In this document: piece by piece, positions 35,670 to 45,918 of the stretch
How the letters are laid out: each line of letters begins with the position of its first letter
Position numbering within the stretch: the stretch's first letter is position 1
Assembly (NCBI GenBank): GCA_963723495.1
Contig: CAVRQR010000010.1
Location: 124,001-188,000, forward strand
Direction of reading: 5' to 3'
Source of the DNA: Gp6-AA40 sp963723495
GTDB lineage: Bacteria > Acidobacteriota > Vicinamibacteria > Vicinamibacterales > UBA2999
Length of the DNA: 64,000 nt
The notes under the pieces: generated by a model
Seen by the model: the letters and a program-made list of their open reading frames with translations, nothing else
Database searches by the model: none
Told to the model about the DNA's origin: nothing
Translations under genes and position numbers: made by a program

Positions 35670-36698
35670 ATGCCGCTCGACGACCTGAAAGAACGCACCA
35701 AAGCCATCGACATCGCCGTCGGACAGATAGAAAAGCAATTCGGTAAGGGCTCAATCATGCGCCTCGGACAGCGCAACGCGATTGCCCCTATCGAGTTCAT
35801 TTCCACCGGCTCCATCAGCATCGACTATGCGCTCGGCGTCGGGGGCTTGCCCCGCGGCCGCGTGATCGAGATTTTCGGACCGGAGTCCTCGGGCAAGACC
35901 ACGCTCGCGTTGCAGGTGATTGCGGAGGCGCAGAAGACGGGAGGCATGGCCGCTTTCGTCGACGCCGAGCACGCGCTCGACGCGCAGTACGCGCAGAAGC
36001 TCGGCGTCGATCTGGAGAATCTCCTCGTCTCACAGCCCGACAACGGCGAACAGGCGCTCGAGATCGTCGAAGTCCTCATCCGCTCGAACAGCGTCGACGT
36101 CGTCGTCGTCGACTCGGTCGCAGCGCTCGTGCCGAAGGCCGAGATCGAAGGCGAGATGGGCGAAGCGCAGATGGGTCTGCAGGCGCGCCTCATGTCCCAG
36201 GCACTTCGCAAGCTCACAGGCGTCGTCTCGAAATCGAAGACGACTCTCATCTTCATCAACCAGCTGCGCGAGAAGATCGGCGTGATGTTCGGCAACCCCG
36301 AGACGACGACCGGTGGACGCGCGCTGAAGTTCTACGCGTCGGTTCGCATCGACATTCGTCGCATCGCCAGCATCAAGGATGGCGATCAGGTCGTCGGCGG
36401 CCGCACGCGCGTGAAGGTCGTGAAGAACAAGGTGGCGCCTCCGTTCCGCGAGGCAGAGTTCGACATCATGTACGGCGAGGGTATCTCCCGCGAAGGTGAT
36501 CTGCTCGACCTGGCCGTCGAGAAGCGCATCGTCGAGAAGAGCGGTGCGTGGTTCGCCTATAACGGTGAGCGCCTCGGACAGGGCCGGGAGAACGCGAAAC
36601 AATTCCTGAAGGAGAACCCCGAGATCCGTCAGGCGATCGAGGATCGCGTGCGGCGCGATCTCGGATTGGTGCGAGAAGCAGAAGTGGCTGCGGTGTAG
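35670..36698 (+). CDS. recA: Recombinase RecA
   Basis: 342 aa, intact. Strand exchange in homologous recombination and trigger of the SOS response. Walker A GPESSGKTTLAL, VDAEHALD, Walker B region VDVVVVDSVAALVPKAEIEGE (start), DNA-binding loops GLQARLMSQALRKL and NQLREKIGVMFGNPETTTGG. ATG 35670 preceded by AAGGAGA; the longer frame from 35523 starts inside the promoter and was rejected. Confidence 0.97.
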   Translation: MPLDDLKERTKAIDIAVGQIEKQFGKGSIMRLGQRNAIAPIEFISTGSISIDYALGVGGLPRGRVIEIFGPESSGKTTLALQVIAEAQKTGGMAAFVDAEHALDAQYAQKLGVDLENLLVSQPDNGEQALEIVEVLIRSNSVDVVVVDSVAALVPKAEIEGEMGEAQMGLQARLMSQALRKLTGVVSKSKTTLIFINQLREKIGVMFGNPETTTGGRALKFYASVRIDIRRIASIKDGDQVVGGRTRVKVVKNKVAPPFREAEFDIMYGEGISREGDLLDLAVEKRIVEKSGAWFAYNGERLGQGRENAKQFLKENPEIRQAIEDRVRRDLGLVREAEVAAV

Positions 36699-36710
36699 GC
36701 GGTCTGGATC

Positions 36711-36751
36711 AGCACGGGCGTCGACGCCGGGCGGCCTCGGCCGCCCGTGCT
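36711..36751. terminator. Strong hairpin between convergent recA and 36768 genes
   Basis: Inner perfect stem GGGCGGCC-TC-GGCCGCCC (36729-36746) or alternative outer stem AGCACGGGC/GCCCGTGCT (36711-36719 with 36743-36751). No T tract follows, so termination is inferred from position and GC-rich stem only. Confidence 0.5.
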
Positions 36752-36767
36752 GTGTGGTGGAAGCCGG

Positions 36768-37171
36768 CTATTTCTTTTCCGGCGCGACCGTGATCGCGGT
36801 GGCGACGCGGTCTGCCCCCTTCGTCTCGAAGTCGATGATTACCTCCCGACCGGACATGGACGCGAGTCCTGCAACACCGCCCTGCGCGCCAGTCACTTTC
36901 GTCGAGCTGGTGTACTGAAAGGTCTGCCCGTTGGCGAGCGTCAGCGTCATCTTCGCCGAATCGACAGACTTCAGCTCTCCCTTTGCCTCCTGCGGCTTCG
37001 CCTGCGGCGCTCCTCCTGGCGGCGGCCAGCTCCTCCTGGCGCCGGAGCCTGCGGCGGTTTCGCACCCGGCTCCTGCCCTGCCGGAGCCTGCGCGAACGCT
37101 GACAGGCTGATAGCGGCTACGAACGCAAGTGAGCCAAGCATCGTGACAATTCCTCGAGTCGTCGTGCACAT
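36768..37171 (-). CDS. Small secreted protein with beta-rich C-terminal domain
   Basis: About 134 aa. Signal peptide (LGSLAFVAAISLSAFAQ), Pro/Gly/Ala/Gln-rich linker with a frameshift near 37015, then a compact domain: KGELKSVDSAKMTLTLANGQ, TFQYTSSTKVTGAQG, GREVIIDFETKG and ADRVATAITVAPEKK. This resembles DUF5666-type small beta-barrel periplasmic proteins. Role unknown. Confidence 0.65.
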
Positions 37172-37295
37172 GATTGAGACCCTCCGTCCGCGTCCTAGGG
37201 CGAAGAGTGTGCCAACGACGATCGTTTTCTTTGTCCGTGAATGGCGATGAGCGTGCGCTAGCTCGAGCACGAGGCTGCGAGTAATTTTTCCACGA

Positions 37296-37862
37296 CTAGT
37301 GTCGCGTCGTATATAAATTACTCACCGAGTGGGTCCGAGGCAAGCCTGTCAGCCGCTGAAGAGCTTCGGGAGCTGGTCCGAGGAAACGCACGAGGTCGCC
37401 CTTCGCGCCTCCGCGCTCCCACACCTTTCCGTACACGCGCTCGAGGCTTTGGCGACTCACGGCACGCATCGCGATCTGATTGGCAAGCTGCTTCGGTCTG
37501 AAGGAAAGGATGATGCGTGAAGACCCAGACATGCCCGAGCTCATGCGCAATCGCCGCCTCGAGTTCGTCGTCGGTCAACGTTTCCAGAAAGCTGGCGTCG
37601 ATCGACAGCATGAAGGACCACTCTCATCAGCGGGCGCCTCGACGGACATCATCAGTTTGTTGCTCGGCACGACGGAGATAACAACGGGAGCGGGGAGGTC
37701 GAGGCGTTCCTTCAGATCAGTCACGAGCAACTGCAGCTTCTCCACTATCGCCGCGGGCGTGGCTGCGCGTTCGGCAGCTGACGAACCTGGCGTCCCAAAC
37801 GCAAGCGTCATGAGGATGAGAAGGGTGAAAGTGGAGAGCCGCAATAGACCGAGTGAACGCAT
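37296..37862 (-). CDS. Small secreted HExxH metallopeptidase-like protein (two frameshifts)
   Basis: About 188 aa. Signal peptide MRSLGLLRLSTFTLLILMTL with cleavage after SSA, then KLQLLVTDLKERLDLPAPVV. After a shift near 37600: DASFLETLTDDELEAAIAHE followed by LGHVW, i.e. the zinc motif HELGH preceded by the M48-like DDELEAAIAHE helix. After a shift near 37510 it ends in QLANQIAMRAVSRQSLERVY. M48/M56-like, far shorter than HtpX. Third zinc ligand not identified. Confidence 0.65.
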
Positions 37863-38189
37863 AGACGTCGACCGCTCCTTCTGACTTCCGTCCATAACCA
37901 AAATGCTCGGGGGAGCCTGTTTGGTGGGAACGTCGGTGCACACCAACTATCGGCAGAAAAACGATAACACAAGAGAGGGAAAAAATGTCTTGATTCACTA
38001 CTGAACGCAAAATTTTTGCGGGTAGTTTTTTCACTTGTCCAGTTTGGCGTGGCTTTTCACTGGAGTTACTTACGCTGTGTCCAGCCCGGGAGTAGCTTCA
38101 TTGTTGAGCTACAGACTGGACTCGTTGCGGCCCGTTATGAGCAACTGGTGCAGGAATCTGCGGTGGGAATGCCGGAAGTCAGGCCAGAC
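37863..38189. other. AT-rich intergenic region between metallopeptidase gene and tRNA-Phe
   Basis: 327 bp without a credible gene. It contains a short palindrome CGCAAAA-T-TTTTGCG near 38008-38022 followed by a T run on the plus strand, and runs of A/T at 37975-38035 that contrast with the GC-rich surroundings. It may hold the tRNA transcript end and the peptidase promoter; no clear elements. Confidence 0.4.
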
Positions 38190-38265
38190 TGGTGGCCAGG
38201 GCCGGAATCGAACCAGCGACACCGTGATTTTCAGTCACGTGCTCTACCAACTGAGCTACCTGGCC
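38190..38265 (-). tRNA. tRNA-Phe (GAA anticodon)
   Basis: 76 nt on the minus strand starting GGCCAGGTAGCTCAG, with D loop, anticodon stem-loop CGTGA-CTGAAAA-TCACG (anticodon GAA), T loop GGTTCGATTCC, acceptor stem paired to GGCCAGG/CCTGGCC and encoded CCA. Confidence 0.95.
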
Positions 38266-38399
38266 TCTGACGCGCACTTCGCAGAGCGTACGAACCTCCA
38301 CTATAACATGCTGCGATTGACCCACCAGGAAGGCCGTCGTACGCTGTGAAGACACCTCCACGCCTCTTCACGCACGATTTGCCAAGAGAGATTTCCCTG

Positions 38400-39434
38400 A
38401 TGCGAGTTCTGACTTTGATAGTCGCGCTGGTCATTTGCGGTTGCTCCAAGTCGTCGACCGAAGCTGCGGGTCCGGCGCCCTGCTGGCGCAGCGGTCGGCT
38501 CGCAGGCGACAAGCCGCCCCGGCACCAGCGCCGAAGCCCGTGCCTGCGCAGATTCCCGATGTCGTGGCACGCGTCAATGGCGAAGCCGTGACCAAAACGG
38601 ATTTCGATCGCGCAGTGCAGAGCCTCGAGGCGCGGGCAGGTGGTCCCATCCCCGCCGAGCAACGCGATCAGGTCCTGCGTGGCGTGCTCGATCAAATCAT
38701 TGGATACACCGTGCTGGTTCAGGAAAGCCGAGCGCGGAACGTATCCGTTCCCGATAGCGACGTGGACGCTCGCATCACCCAGATCCGCGGCCAGTTCCCC
38801 TCTGAAGAAGAGTTCACCAAGATGCTGGCCGAGCGAAAGCTGACGCTCGATCAAGTGAAGTCAGACGTGCGGCGCGACATGACCATCACGAAGTTGATCG
38901 ATGGTGAGATCGCATCGAAGATTGCCGTCAAACCCGCGCAGGTCGACGACTTCTACGCCAAGAACCCCGACCAGTTCAAACAGGGCGAAAGCGTTCGCGC
39001 CAGCCACATTCTGATTGGCGTGCCGAAAGGCGCCGATGCGGCGGCCAAGGCCCAGGCGCGCACGAAGGCCGAGCAGGTCCTCAAGGACGTGAAGGCGGGC
39101 AAGGACTTCGCCGCGCTTGCCAAAGCAACACTCCGCCGATCCCGGCAGCGCTGCCAATGGAGGCGACCTCGGATTCTTCCAGCAGGGACAGATGGTCGGT
39201 CCCTTCAACGACGCCGCGTTCACCCTGGCCCCGGGCACGACGAGCGATCTGGTCGAGACCGACTTCGGCTTCCACATCATCAAAGTGGTCGAAAAGAAGG
39301 AGGGCCGGACCATCCCGCTCGAAGAGGTCAAGCCGCAGGTCGAGCAATACCTCGAGCGGCTCAATCGCCAGCAGCAGACCGACGCGTTCGTGAACGGACT
39401 CAAAGCAAAGGGCAAGATCGAAATCCTGATCTGA
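38400..39434 (+). CDS. SurA/PrsA-like peptidyl-prolyl isomerase (lipoprotein, frameshifted)
   Basis: About 344 aa. N-terminal MRVLTLIVALVICGCSKSS suggests a lipoprotein anchor. A shift near 38480 leads to DVVARVNGEAVTKTDFDRAV (SurA_N). The parvulin domain starts SVRASHILIGVPKGADAAAK, and after a shift near 39130 continues ANGGDLGFFQQGQMVGPFNDAAF and TDFGFHIIKVVEKK. Periplasmic folding helper for outer-membrane or secreted proteins. Confidence 0.88.
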
Positions 39435-39437
39435 GGT

Positions 39438-39857
39438 TTGCAGCGAAACGTGAACGACAGAGTCCCAGACACCGTTCGTCTCGACGTCTGGCTCGATGTC
39501 GCGTGCCTGTTCAAGACGCGCTCCGAAGCCAAACGTGCGTGCGAGGGCGGCAAGGTACAGGTCAATGGCGACGGCGCCAAGCCTCACCGATCGATCAAGG
39601 AAGGCGACCGCGTTCGTATCAGCCGAGGCTTCGGACGGTCTCAGGACATGATCGTTCGCATTGCGATCGACCAGCACGTCAAGAAGACCGAGGCGCGTGC
39701 CCTCTACGATGACGTCACGCCCAAACCAACGCCTGAGGAGATCGAAATGAGACGCCTCGACCGCTCGTATCGCGCGGCCGCTCATGCTGCCGGAACCCCC
39801 GATCGCCGCCGTCGTCGCGAGATTCGACGATTCAAAGAGCGCGAGGCTAGGCGGTAG
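39438..39857 (+). CDS. S4-domain RNA-binding protein (Hsp15-like)
   Basis: 139 aa. S4 fold RLDVWLDVACLFKTRSEAKRA and CEGGKVQVNGDGAKPHRSIKEG, followed by a basic tail rich in Arg (PDRRRRREIRRFKEREARR). Resembles HslR/Hsp15, which binds stalled 50S subunits. TTG 39438 or GTG 39450 could be the start; neither has a well-placed ribosome site. Confidence 0.82.
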   Translation: MQRNVNDRVPDTVRLDVWLDVACLFKTRSEAKRACEGGKVQVNGDGAKPHRSIKEGDRVRISRGFGRSQDMIVRIAIDQHVKKTEARALYDDVTPKPTPEEIEMRRLDRSYRAAAHAAGTPDRRRRREIRRFKEREARR

Positions 39858-39866
39858 GATCCCTCC

Positions 39867-40860
39867 GTGCCCCGCAACCAGGAAGTCATCCGACAGTGGA
39901 AGCTGCTTCACGCGCTCGAATCGTCGCGACATGGGGCGTCCATCGACGCGTTGTCCAAGGAGCTCGAGGTCACCACGCGTACCATCCGACGCGACCTCGC
40001 GGCGCTTCAGGAGGCCGGCTTCGCACTCTACGACGAGCGCGATGACAACGGCCACGTGAAGTGGCGTCTCGACGGTCAGGTCCTGAAGGGAATCGACACC
40101 GGCTTCACGCTGCCGGAACTCTGTGCGCTGTACCTGAGCCGGAACATCCTGGAGGCCGTCGCCGGCACACCCTTTCCAGCGCGATCTGACCAACGCATTC
40201 GAGCGGCTCGCCAAGCTGCTGTCGCCGCGGATGCGGCAGTTCCTCGACCGGCTGCCCAAGCGTGCTCGTCGCCAAGCCCGGGCCCCGCGCACGCGGGCGG
40301 CGCAAGTCGCGCCGACATCGTGGCCCGGCTGCTCGAAGCGACGCTGCACTTTCGCGTGACCACGATGCGCTATCACTCGGTGTCGAGCGGCCGGATCAAG
40401 GACTACCTCGTCCACCCCTATCGACTGGCATTCGCACAGGGTGGACTGTATCTGCTGGCCTACGTCCCGGAATACAAGGCAGTTCGCACCTTCGCCGTTG
40501 ACCGCATTGCCTCGGCATCACTCGAAAACAGACTTTCACCGTCACTCAAGCGGTCGGCGATGACGTGTTCGCCAACTCGCTCGGTGTAAACACCGGGCCG
40601 CCCGAACGAGTAGAGATTGAATTCGATGCGCGCGTGGCTCCCTACGTCCGGGCGCGGGTCTGGCATCCGTCCCAGCAGGTCGAGGAGGCGCGGGATGGGG
40701 CATTTCGGTAAGACTGAACGTGTGCCACGATTGGGGGCTGCGAAGCTGGATTCTCAGCTGGGGCCCGTTCGCCCGCGTGGTGTCGCCAGCACGGCTGGCA
40801 AAGGAGATCCACGCCGATCTGGAGGCAGCCGGCACACGATACGTGGCGCCGTCCTCGTAA
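39867..40860 (+). CDS. WYL-domain transcription regulator (frameshifted)
   Basis: About 331 aa. N-terminal winged helix: SIDALSKELEVTTRTIRRDL with AALQEAGF. WYL domain: FRVTTMRYHSVSSGRIKDYL and VHPYRLAFAQGGLYLLAYVP, then EVRTF-like AVRTFAVDRI. The C-terminus GPPERVEIEFDARVAPYVRA and WILSWGPFARVVSPARLAKE is typical of the WCX extension. Frames change near 40175, 40330, 40525 and 40720. WYL regulators sense nucleic acids or ligands; target unknown. Confidence 0.82.
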
Positions 40861-40879
40861 GCTGCGACTGCGCACACCT

Positions 40880-43657
40880 ATGAGATCACCTCTTCGTTTC
40901 GCTCTCCTGGTGCTCTGCCGTGCTGCTGTTTCCTGGCCGGGCCGTCGCTCGTTCGCTTCTACACCGACTGGCTCTGGTTCGGCGAAGTCGGCTACCAACC
41001 GGTCTTCCTGACGATGCTGCAGAGTCAGGGCACGCTCTTCACGCTCACGTTCGTCGCTGGCGACCGCATGGCTCGCCGTCGAATCTGAACATCGCACTGA
41101 AAGCCATCGGCAACGTGCGGCCGGTGTTCACGACTCGTGAAGGCATTCAGGTCACGCTGCCTGGCGGACGGCAGCTTCGCTCGCTGGCGCTCGGCGCTGC
41201 CCTGCTCGCTGGCGGCGCTCATCGGACTCTTTCTCGCCGGGCGCTGGCAGGAATGGCTGACGTGGCGCTTCGGCGTGCCGTTCGGCGCTCAGGATCCGAT
41301 CCTTGGCCGGGACGTGTCGCTTTTACGTCTTCTCACTGCCCTTCCTGCGGCTGGTTCATCGCGTCGGCGCAGACGCTGGTCGTGCTCGCGGCCCTGAGCA
41401 CCGGCGCGATCTATCTCGTGTCGGGACATCTGACTTCGGGGTTCCCCGCGAAGCTCTCGATGTCGCCCGTCCGCGCGCCGGCACCTCATTCTGCTCGGCG
41501 CCGCCTTCTTCGCGCTGCTGGCGTGGGGCGCATGGCTGCAGCGGGCAGAGCACCTGATCGAATCATCCGGTCTCATTCACGGCGCCAGCTACGCCGACGT
41601 GTACGGGCGCATGCCGGCGGCGCTTGCTTCTGATGGTCGTCGCGCTCGTCGGCGCCGCACTCGCCGGCGTGGCAGGCGTTCGACACACGCAACTGGCCGA
41701 TTCCTCTGGCGCGTCGGCCTGTATCTCGTCGTCTCGATCGGCGGCGAGGTCTACAGTTCCGTCCTCCAACGCTTCATCGTCACGCCCAACGAGCAGGTGC
41801 GCGAGTCACCGTTCATCGAGCACAACATCGCCGCGACCAGGCGCGCGTTCGGCACTCGAAGCCGTCGAGGTGCGGCCGCTCTCGGGCGATGCGCTGCTGA
41901 CCCGCGCAACGACATCACCAACAACGCGGCGACCCTCGAGAACGTCCGGCTCTGGGATCACCAGCCGCTGCTCGAGACGTTCGGGCAGATCCAGGAGATC
42001 CGCACCTATTACGATTTCGCGTCGGTCGACAACGATCGGTATCGCATCAACGGCACGCTTCGTCAGGTCATGCTGTCGGCGCGCGAGCTGAACTCGGCCA
42101 GCCTGCCGAATCGAACCTGGGTGAACGAGCGATTGACCTTCACTCACGGCTACGGGCTGACGCTCGGACCCGTGAACCAGGTGACGAGCGAGGGTCTTCC
42201 GGTTCTCTTCGTGCGCGATCTGCCGCCGCAATCCACGGTCGATCTGAAGATCGATGAACCGAGCATCTACTTCGGAGAGCTGACCAACGACTATGTGATC
42301 GTCCGCACACAGACGCGGGAGTTTCACTACCCTCGCGGCGACGACAATGAATTTGCTCAATACGAAGGAACCGGTGGCGTCTCGCTGGGATCGTTCTGGC
42401 GAAAGCTCATCTTCGCGCTCCGCTTCGGCTCGTATCAGATCGTGCTCAGCGACGACATCGGTCCGGAGAGCCGGATCCTCTTCAATCGCAACATCCGCGA
42501 GCGCATCACGACGCTGGCGCCGTTCCTGCGGTTCCTCGATCAGGATCCGTATCTCGTCGTCGCTGACGGCACGACTGTATCTGGCTTTACGACGCCTACA
42601 CGGCCAGCACGTTCTACCCCTATTCGACGCCATCAGGCCCGGTGAACTACATCCGCAACTCCGTGAAGTTCGTCATCGACGCCTATAACGGTACGACGAC
42701 GGCGTATCTCGCGGACTCGGATGACCCGATCGCTGCCACCTACGCGCGCATCTTCCCGACATGTTCAAGCCACTCGACCAGATGCCGGCGAGCCTCCGCT
42801 CGCACGTCCGCTACCCGGAAGATATCTTCGCGCTGCAGGCGCAGGTCTTCGCGACCTACCACATGACGCAGGCGGCCGTGTTCTACAACCGAGAGGATCA
42901 GTGGGAGGTCCCGAGCGTCGACGATGGCGGCGAGAGTCGGGCGATGCAGCCCTACTACACCATCATGCGGCTGCCCGGCGAATCAGAGGCCGAGTTCATC
43001 CAGATGCTGCCGTTCACGCCGCGACGGCGCGACAACCTGGCCGCGTGGCTCGTGGCGCGCAGCGACGGCGAGCACTACGGCAAGATGCGCGTGTTCGAGT
43101 TCCCGAAGCAGAAGCTCGTGTTCGGTCCGCGCCAGGTGGTCGCACGGATCTCACAGGATCAAGTGATCTCACCGCAGATCACGCTGTGGAATCAGCAGGG
43201 CTCGCAGGTCATCTGGGGCACGCTGATGGTGATCCCGATCGAAGAGTCGCTGATCTACGTGCGTCCGCTCTACCTGCGGGCATCGGGCGGCCGGATTCCC
43301 GAGCTGACCCGCGTGATCGTCGCCTACGAAAACCGCATCGTGATGCAGGAGACGCTCGAGGCCGGGCTCGCGGAGCTGTTTAGCGGCAAGGCAGCCACCG
43401 GCACCTGCTGGTCGATCTGAGCACCAGCGCTCCTGCTCCCGCGCCACCGGCCGAAGGCGTGTCACCACCGTCCGGCGCGAGCCCGGCTCTGAACTCGTTG
43501 GCGGCCCAGGCGCGAGCCGCATTACGACCGTGCCGTTGCGGCACAGCGAAGCGGTGACTGGGCGACCTACGGCGAGGAGTTGCGGCAGCTCGGACAGGTG
43601 CTCGAGCGAATGGAGCGAACTCGGCTAGCGGGTCGTGCGCTTCAAGCTGACGATTGA
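40880..43657 (+). CDS. UPF0182 family large membrane protein (many frameshifts)
   Basis: About 925 aa when shifts are corrected, in the family range. The N-terminal third is hydrophobic (LRFALLVL and following segments with several predicted membrane helices). The periplasmic part is recognisable: FIVTPNEQVRESPFIEHNI, VRLWDHQPLLETFGQIQEIR, YYDFASVDNDRYRING, FGELTNDYVIV, KFVIDAYNGTTTAYLADSDD, FKPLDQMPASLRSHVRYPED, PIEESLIYVRPLYLRA. A corrected C-terminus has LNSLAAQARAHYDRAVAAQR and WATYGEELRQLGQVLERM. At least eight frame changes between 40950 and 43520. Function of the family unknown. Confidence 0.85.
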
Positions 43658-44419
43658 GTACGCCGGCACGCGCTACAGCGGCTGGCAGGTGCAAAAGAAC
43701 GCGCGAACGATCCAGGGAGAGATCGAGCGCGCGATCGCTGCCGCGACCGGTGCGCGCGAGTTCGAGTTGTATGGTTCCGGCCGCACCGATGCCGGCGTCC
43801 ATGCGCTCGCGCAGGTGGCGCATCTCGATCTGACGACGCGATTCCGCCCGACGCGCTCATGCGCCGCATCAACGACGAGCTCCCAGCCGACATCAACATC
43901 CTTCGCATTCAGAAGGTCCGCCACACCTTCCACGCGCGCCACAGCGCGCGGAGCAGGAGCTACATCTACCAGGTTGCCCGGCGGCGCACGGCGTTCGCGA
44001 AGCCGTTCGTCTGGTGGGTCAAGGACGATCTCGACCTGACTCGCATGCGCGCTGTCGCCTCGCGGCTCGTCGGCTTTCACGACTTTCGTTCGTTTTCCGA
44101 CGACGACCCGAACGAGAAGTCGACGACGGTCCGCCTGGACGCGCTCGAGATCCACGAAGCACGGCGCGCTCATCCTCTTTCGCGTCGAGGGATCGCACTT
44201 CATCTGGAAGATGGTCCGCCGGCTGGTCGGCGTGATCGTCGAGGTCGGCCGCGGCGGGCTGACCGCCGGACGAAGCCGTCGGCGATGCTGTCGAGCGACT
44301 CCGACGTGCCGGCGCGGTTGACGGCGCCGGCATCAGGTCTCTTCCTGGAACAGGTGCGATATGAAGGCGATCCTCCGCTGGCTGCACCCGCGGTGATCGC
44401 CCTGCCACTCTGGAAATAA
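43635..44419 (+). CDS. truA: tRNA pseudouridine synthase A (frameshifted)
   Basis: About 261 aa. Makes pseudouridine 38-40 in tRNA anticodon arms. GTG start, RFKLTIEYAGTRYSGWQ; catalytic Asp in GSGRTDAGVHALAQ; FHARHSARSRSYIYQV; FRSFSDDDPNEKSTTVR; after a shift FRVEGSHFIWKMVRRLVG and the ending APASGLFLEQVRYEGD. Shifts near 43845, 44165 and 44270. Overlaps the UPF0182 end. Confidence 0.92.
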
Positions 44420-44420
44420 A

Positions 44421-44517
44421 CCAGACTCCCAACTTCCAACCACCAAATCCCAACTTCCAAGACCCAACTCGCAACGCTTCACCCTTTGGGAGTTGGGAGT
44501 TGGAAATTGGTTGTTGC
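44421..44517. repeat. Inverted heptamer repeat element, CCAACTC/GAGTTGG family (copy 5)
   Basis: Left arm 44421-44472 (CTCCCAA, CTTCCAA, ATCCCAA, CTTCCAA, GACCCAA), about 14 nt loop, right arm 44487-44517 (TTGGGAG, TTGGGAG, TTGGAAA, TTGGTTG). Convergent gap between truA and the DinB-like gene. Confidence 0.85.
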
Positions 44518-44525
44518 GTTTCCGT

Positions 44526-45080
44526 TTACGGTCTGTTGCTCGCGGGCGGCGTGATGCCACTGAGGCGGAGATACACCGCGAGCTGACCATAGATGTCCTG
44601 ACTGTGCGACATCGAGAAGTTGATCACGCGCAACCGGCTCGCGGTTGGACCCATGAACGGCAGCGACGCGACGCGTTCTGCCAGCTGCATGTCGTTGAAC
44701 TCCTTGAGCACGGCAGCACCATAGTCGTTGACCTGTCGCAGCGCCGCGACGATCTCGGCCTTCGTGGTCGCCTTTGGATTGACCATCGGCGCCGGCGTCT
44801 TGCCTCCAAGAGTGCTGAGGAGCTTCACGTCGATCGTGGCCACGTGCATCAAGCGCTCACCGAAGCTCTGCTGCGCGGGCGTCGGCTTGAAGCTGTATTT
44901 GTCTTCCGGCATCACTTCAGCCTCGCCGATCAGCAGCCCATAGGTTCTGCCCCAGTCACCAAGCACGTCGCACGCCACCGTCGTGCACGCCGGCGCGCCT
45001 CCCCGTCCCTGCGCCTCTGCGTTCGCTGCCACAGCGACAATCGCGATCGTGCCCAACACCCAAACCAGTCCGTGTTTCAT
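44526..45080 (-). CDS. Secreted DinB-like four-helix protein
   Basis: 184 aa. Signal peptide (VLGTIAIVAVAANAEA-QG), a Cys pair (CTTVAC) then a DinB-type helical bundle: GLLIGEAEVMPEDKYSFKPT, FGERLMHVATIDVKLLS and RVINFSMSHSQDIYGQLAVY, with His residues at DinB metal positions. DinB superfamily members include thiol-dependent transferases; a secreted form is common in Acidobacteriota-type genomes. Substrate unknown. Confidence 0.75.
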   Translation of the reverse strand: MKHGLVWVLGTIAIVAVAANAEAQGRGGAPACTTVACDVLGDWGRTYGLLIGEAEVMPEDKYSFKPTPAQQSFGERLMHVATIDVKLLSTLGGKTPAPMVNPKATTKAEIVAALRQVNDYGAAVLKEFNDMQLAERVASLPFMGPTASRLRVINFSMSHSQDIYGQLAVYLRLSGITPPASNRP

Positions 45081-45098
45081 GAAGCCTCCTGAGAAAAT

Positions 45099-45836
45099 TT
45101 ACAGTGTGTCCTTCAACAAATCCAGCAGTCGCCGCCAGTGGAGCTCAGCGGCCCCATCGTCGTACACGATATGCCCCGTCACCGCAAAGCCGTGCCTGGC
45201 CTTCGGATAGATCTCCATCGTGTGCCGAACGCCCGCATCGGTCAGCGCACTTTCCAGTCGAACCTGCTGTTCGGGTGGGAAGCTCGCATCGATTTCGGCG
45301 GCGCCGATATACACGCGCGCGCGCATCTTCGGGGCCAATCGATGAGGGCTGTCTGGCTTGTCGGTGGCAAGCGATCCGCCGTGGAACGATGCGGCGACAA
45401 CGACTCGCTCGGGAAACGTGCCCGCAGCGCTGAGAGCATACCCGCCACCCATGCAGTAGCCAACGGTGCCCCACGCGCCGCGTCGCACGGACGGATGTAT
45501 GTCGATCCGCTCGATGACCAGCCGCGTGTCGTCCATGACCATCTTCTGGTTGATCGACGCAATCATGCTCTTGAACCGCTCCCGTTCAGGGCCTTCGGTT
45601 GCCACGACATCTGGCGCGAACGGGGCGAACGGCGATCGGTAGTAGAGGTTGGGAAGCGCAACCATATATCCATTCGACGCCAGCCGTTGCGCCATCGCCG
45701 CGAGCGCGGGGCGGATGCCGAAGGCGTCCATGTAGAGCACGATGGCCGGCCAGGGACCGCTTCCCGTTTCAGGAGTGAAGACGTGCACATCCAGCACGCC
45801 GTCATTGGTCGACAGATCGATCCGCTCGCCACTCAT
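45099..45836 (-). CDS. Dienelactone hydrolase family alpha/beta hydrolase
   Basis: 245 aa. Cys nucleophile in GTVGYCMGGGYALSAAG, oxyanion and acid residues around IGAAEIDASFPPEQ, and His in KARHGFAVTG. No signal peptide. Typical of dienelactone hydrolase-like esterases; a role in aromatic degradation is not supported by neighbours. ATG 45836 used. Confidence 0.87.
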   Translation of the reverse strand: MSGERIDLSTNDGVLDVHVFTPETGSGPWPAIVLYMDAFGIRPALAAMAQRLASNGYMVALPNLYYRSPFAPFAPDVVATEGPERERFKSMIASINQKMVMDDTRLVIERIDIHPSVRRGAWGTVGYCMGGGYALSAAGTFPERVVVAASFHGGSLATDKPDSPHRLAPKMRARVYIGAAEIDASFPPEQQVRLESALTDAGVRHTMEIYPKARHGFAVTGHIVYDDGAAELHWRRLLDLLKDTL

Positions 45837-45918
45837 CCCACCGCCTCCCGGCCTGCCAGGCCGCCGAGGCATTCTAGCTGACGTCTGACCTCCGGTCGTC
45901 GAACTTACAGCAGCAGAT

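Noticed and set aside
38016..38270. 84-aa plus-strand reading frame with a GPESNQRHRDFQSRALPTELP-like end
   Set aside because: This is the translated antisense of the tRNA-Phe gene, a well-known false protein.
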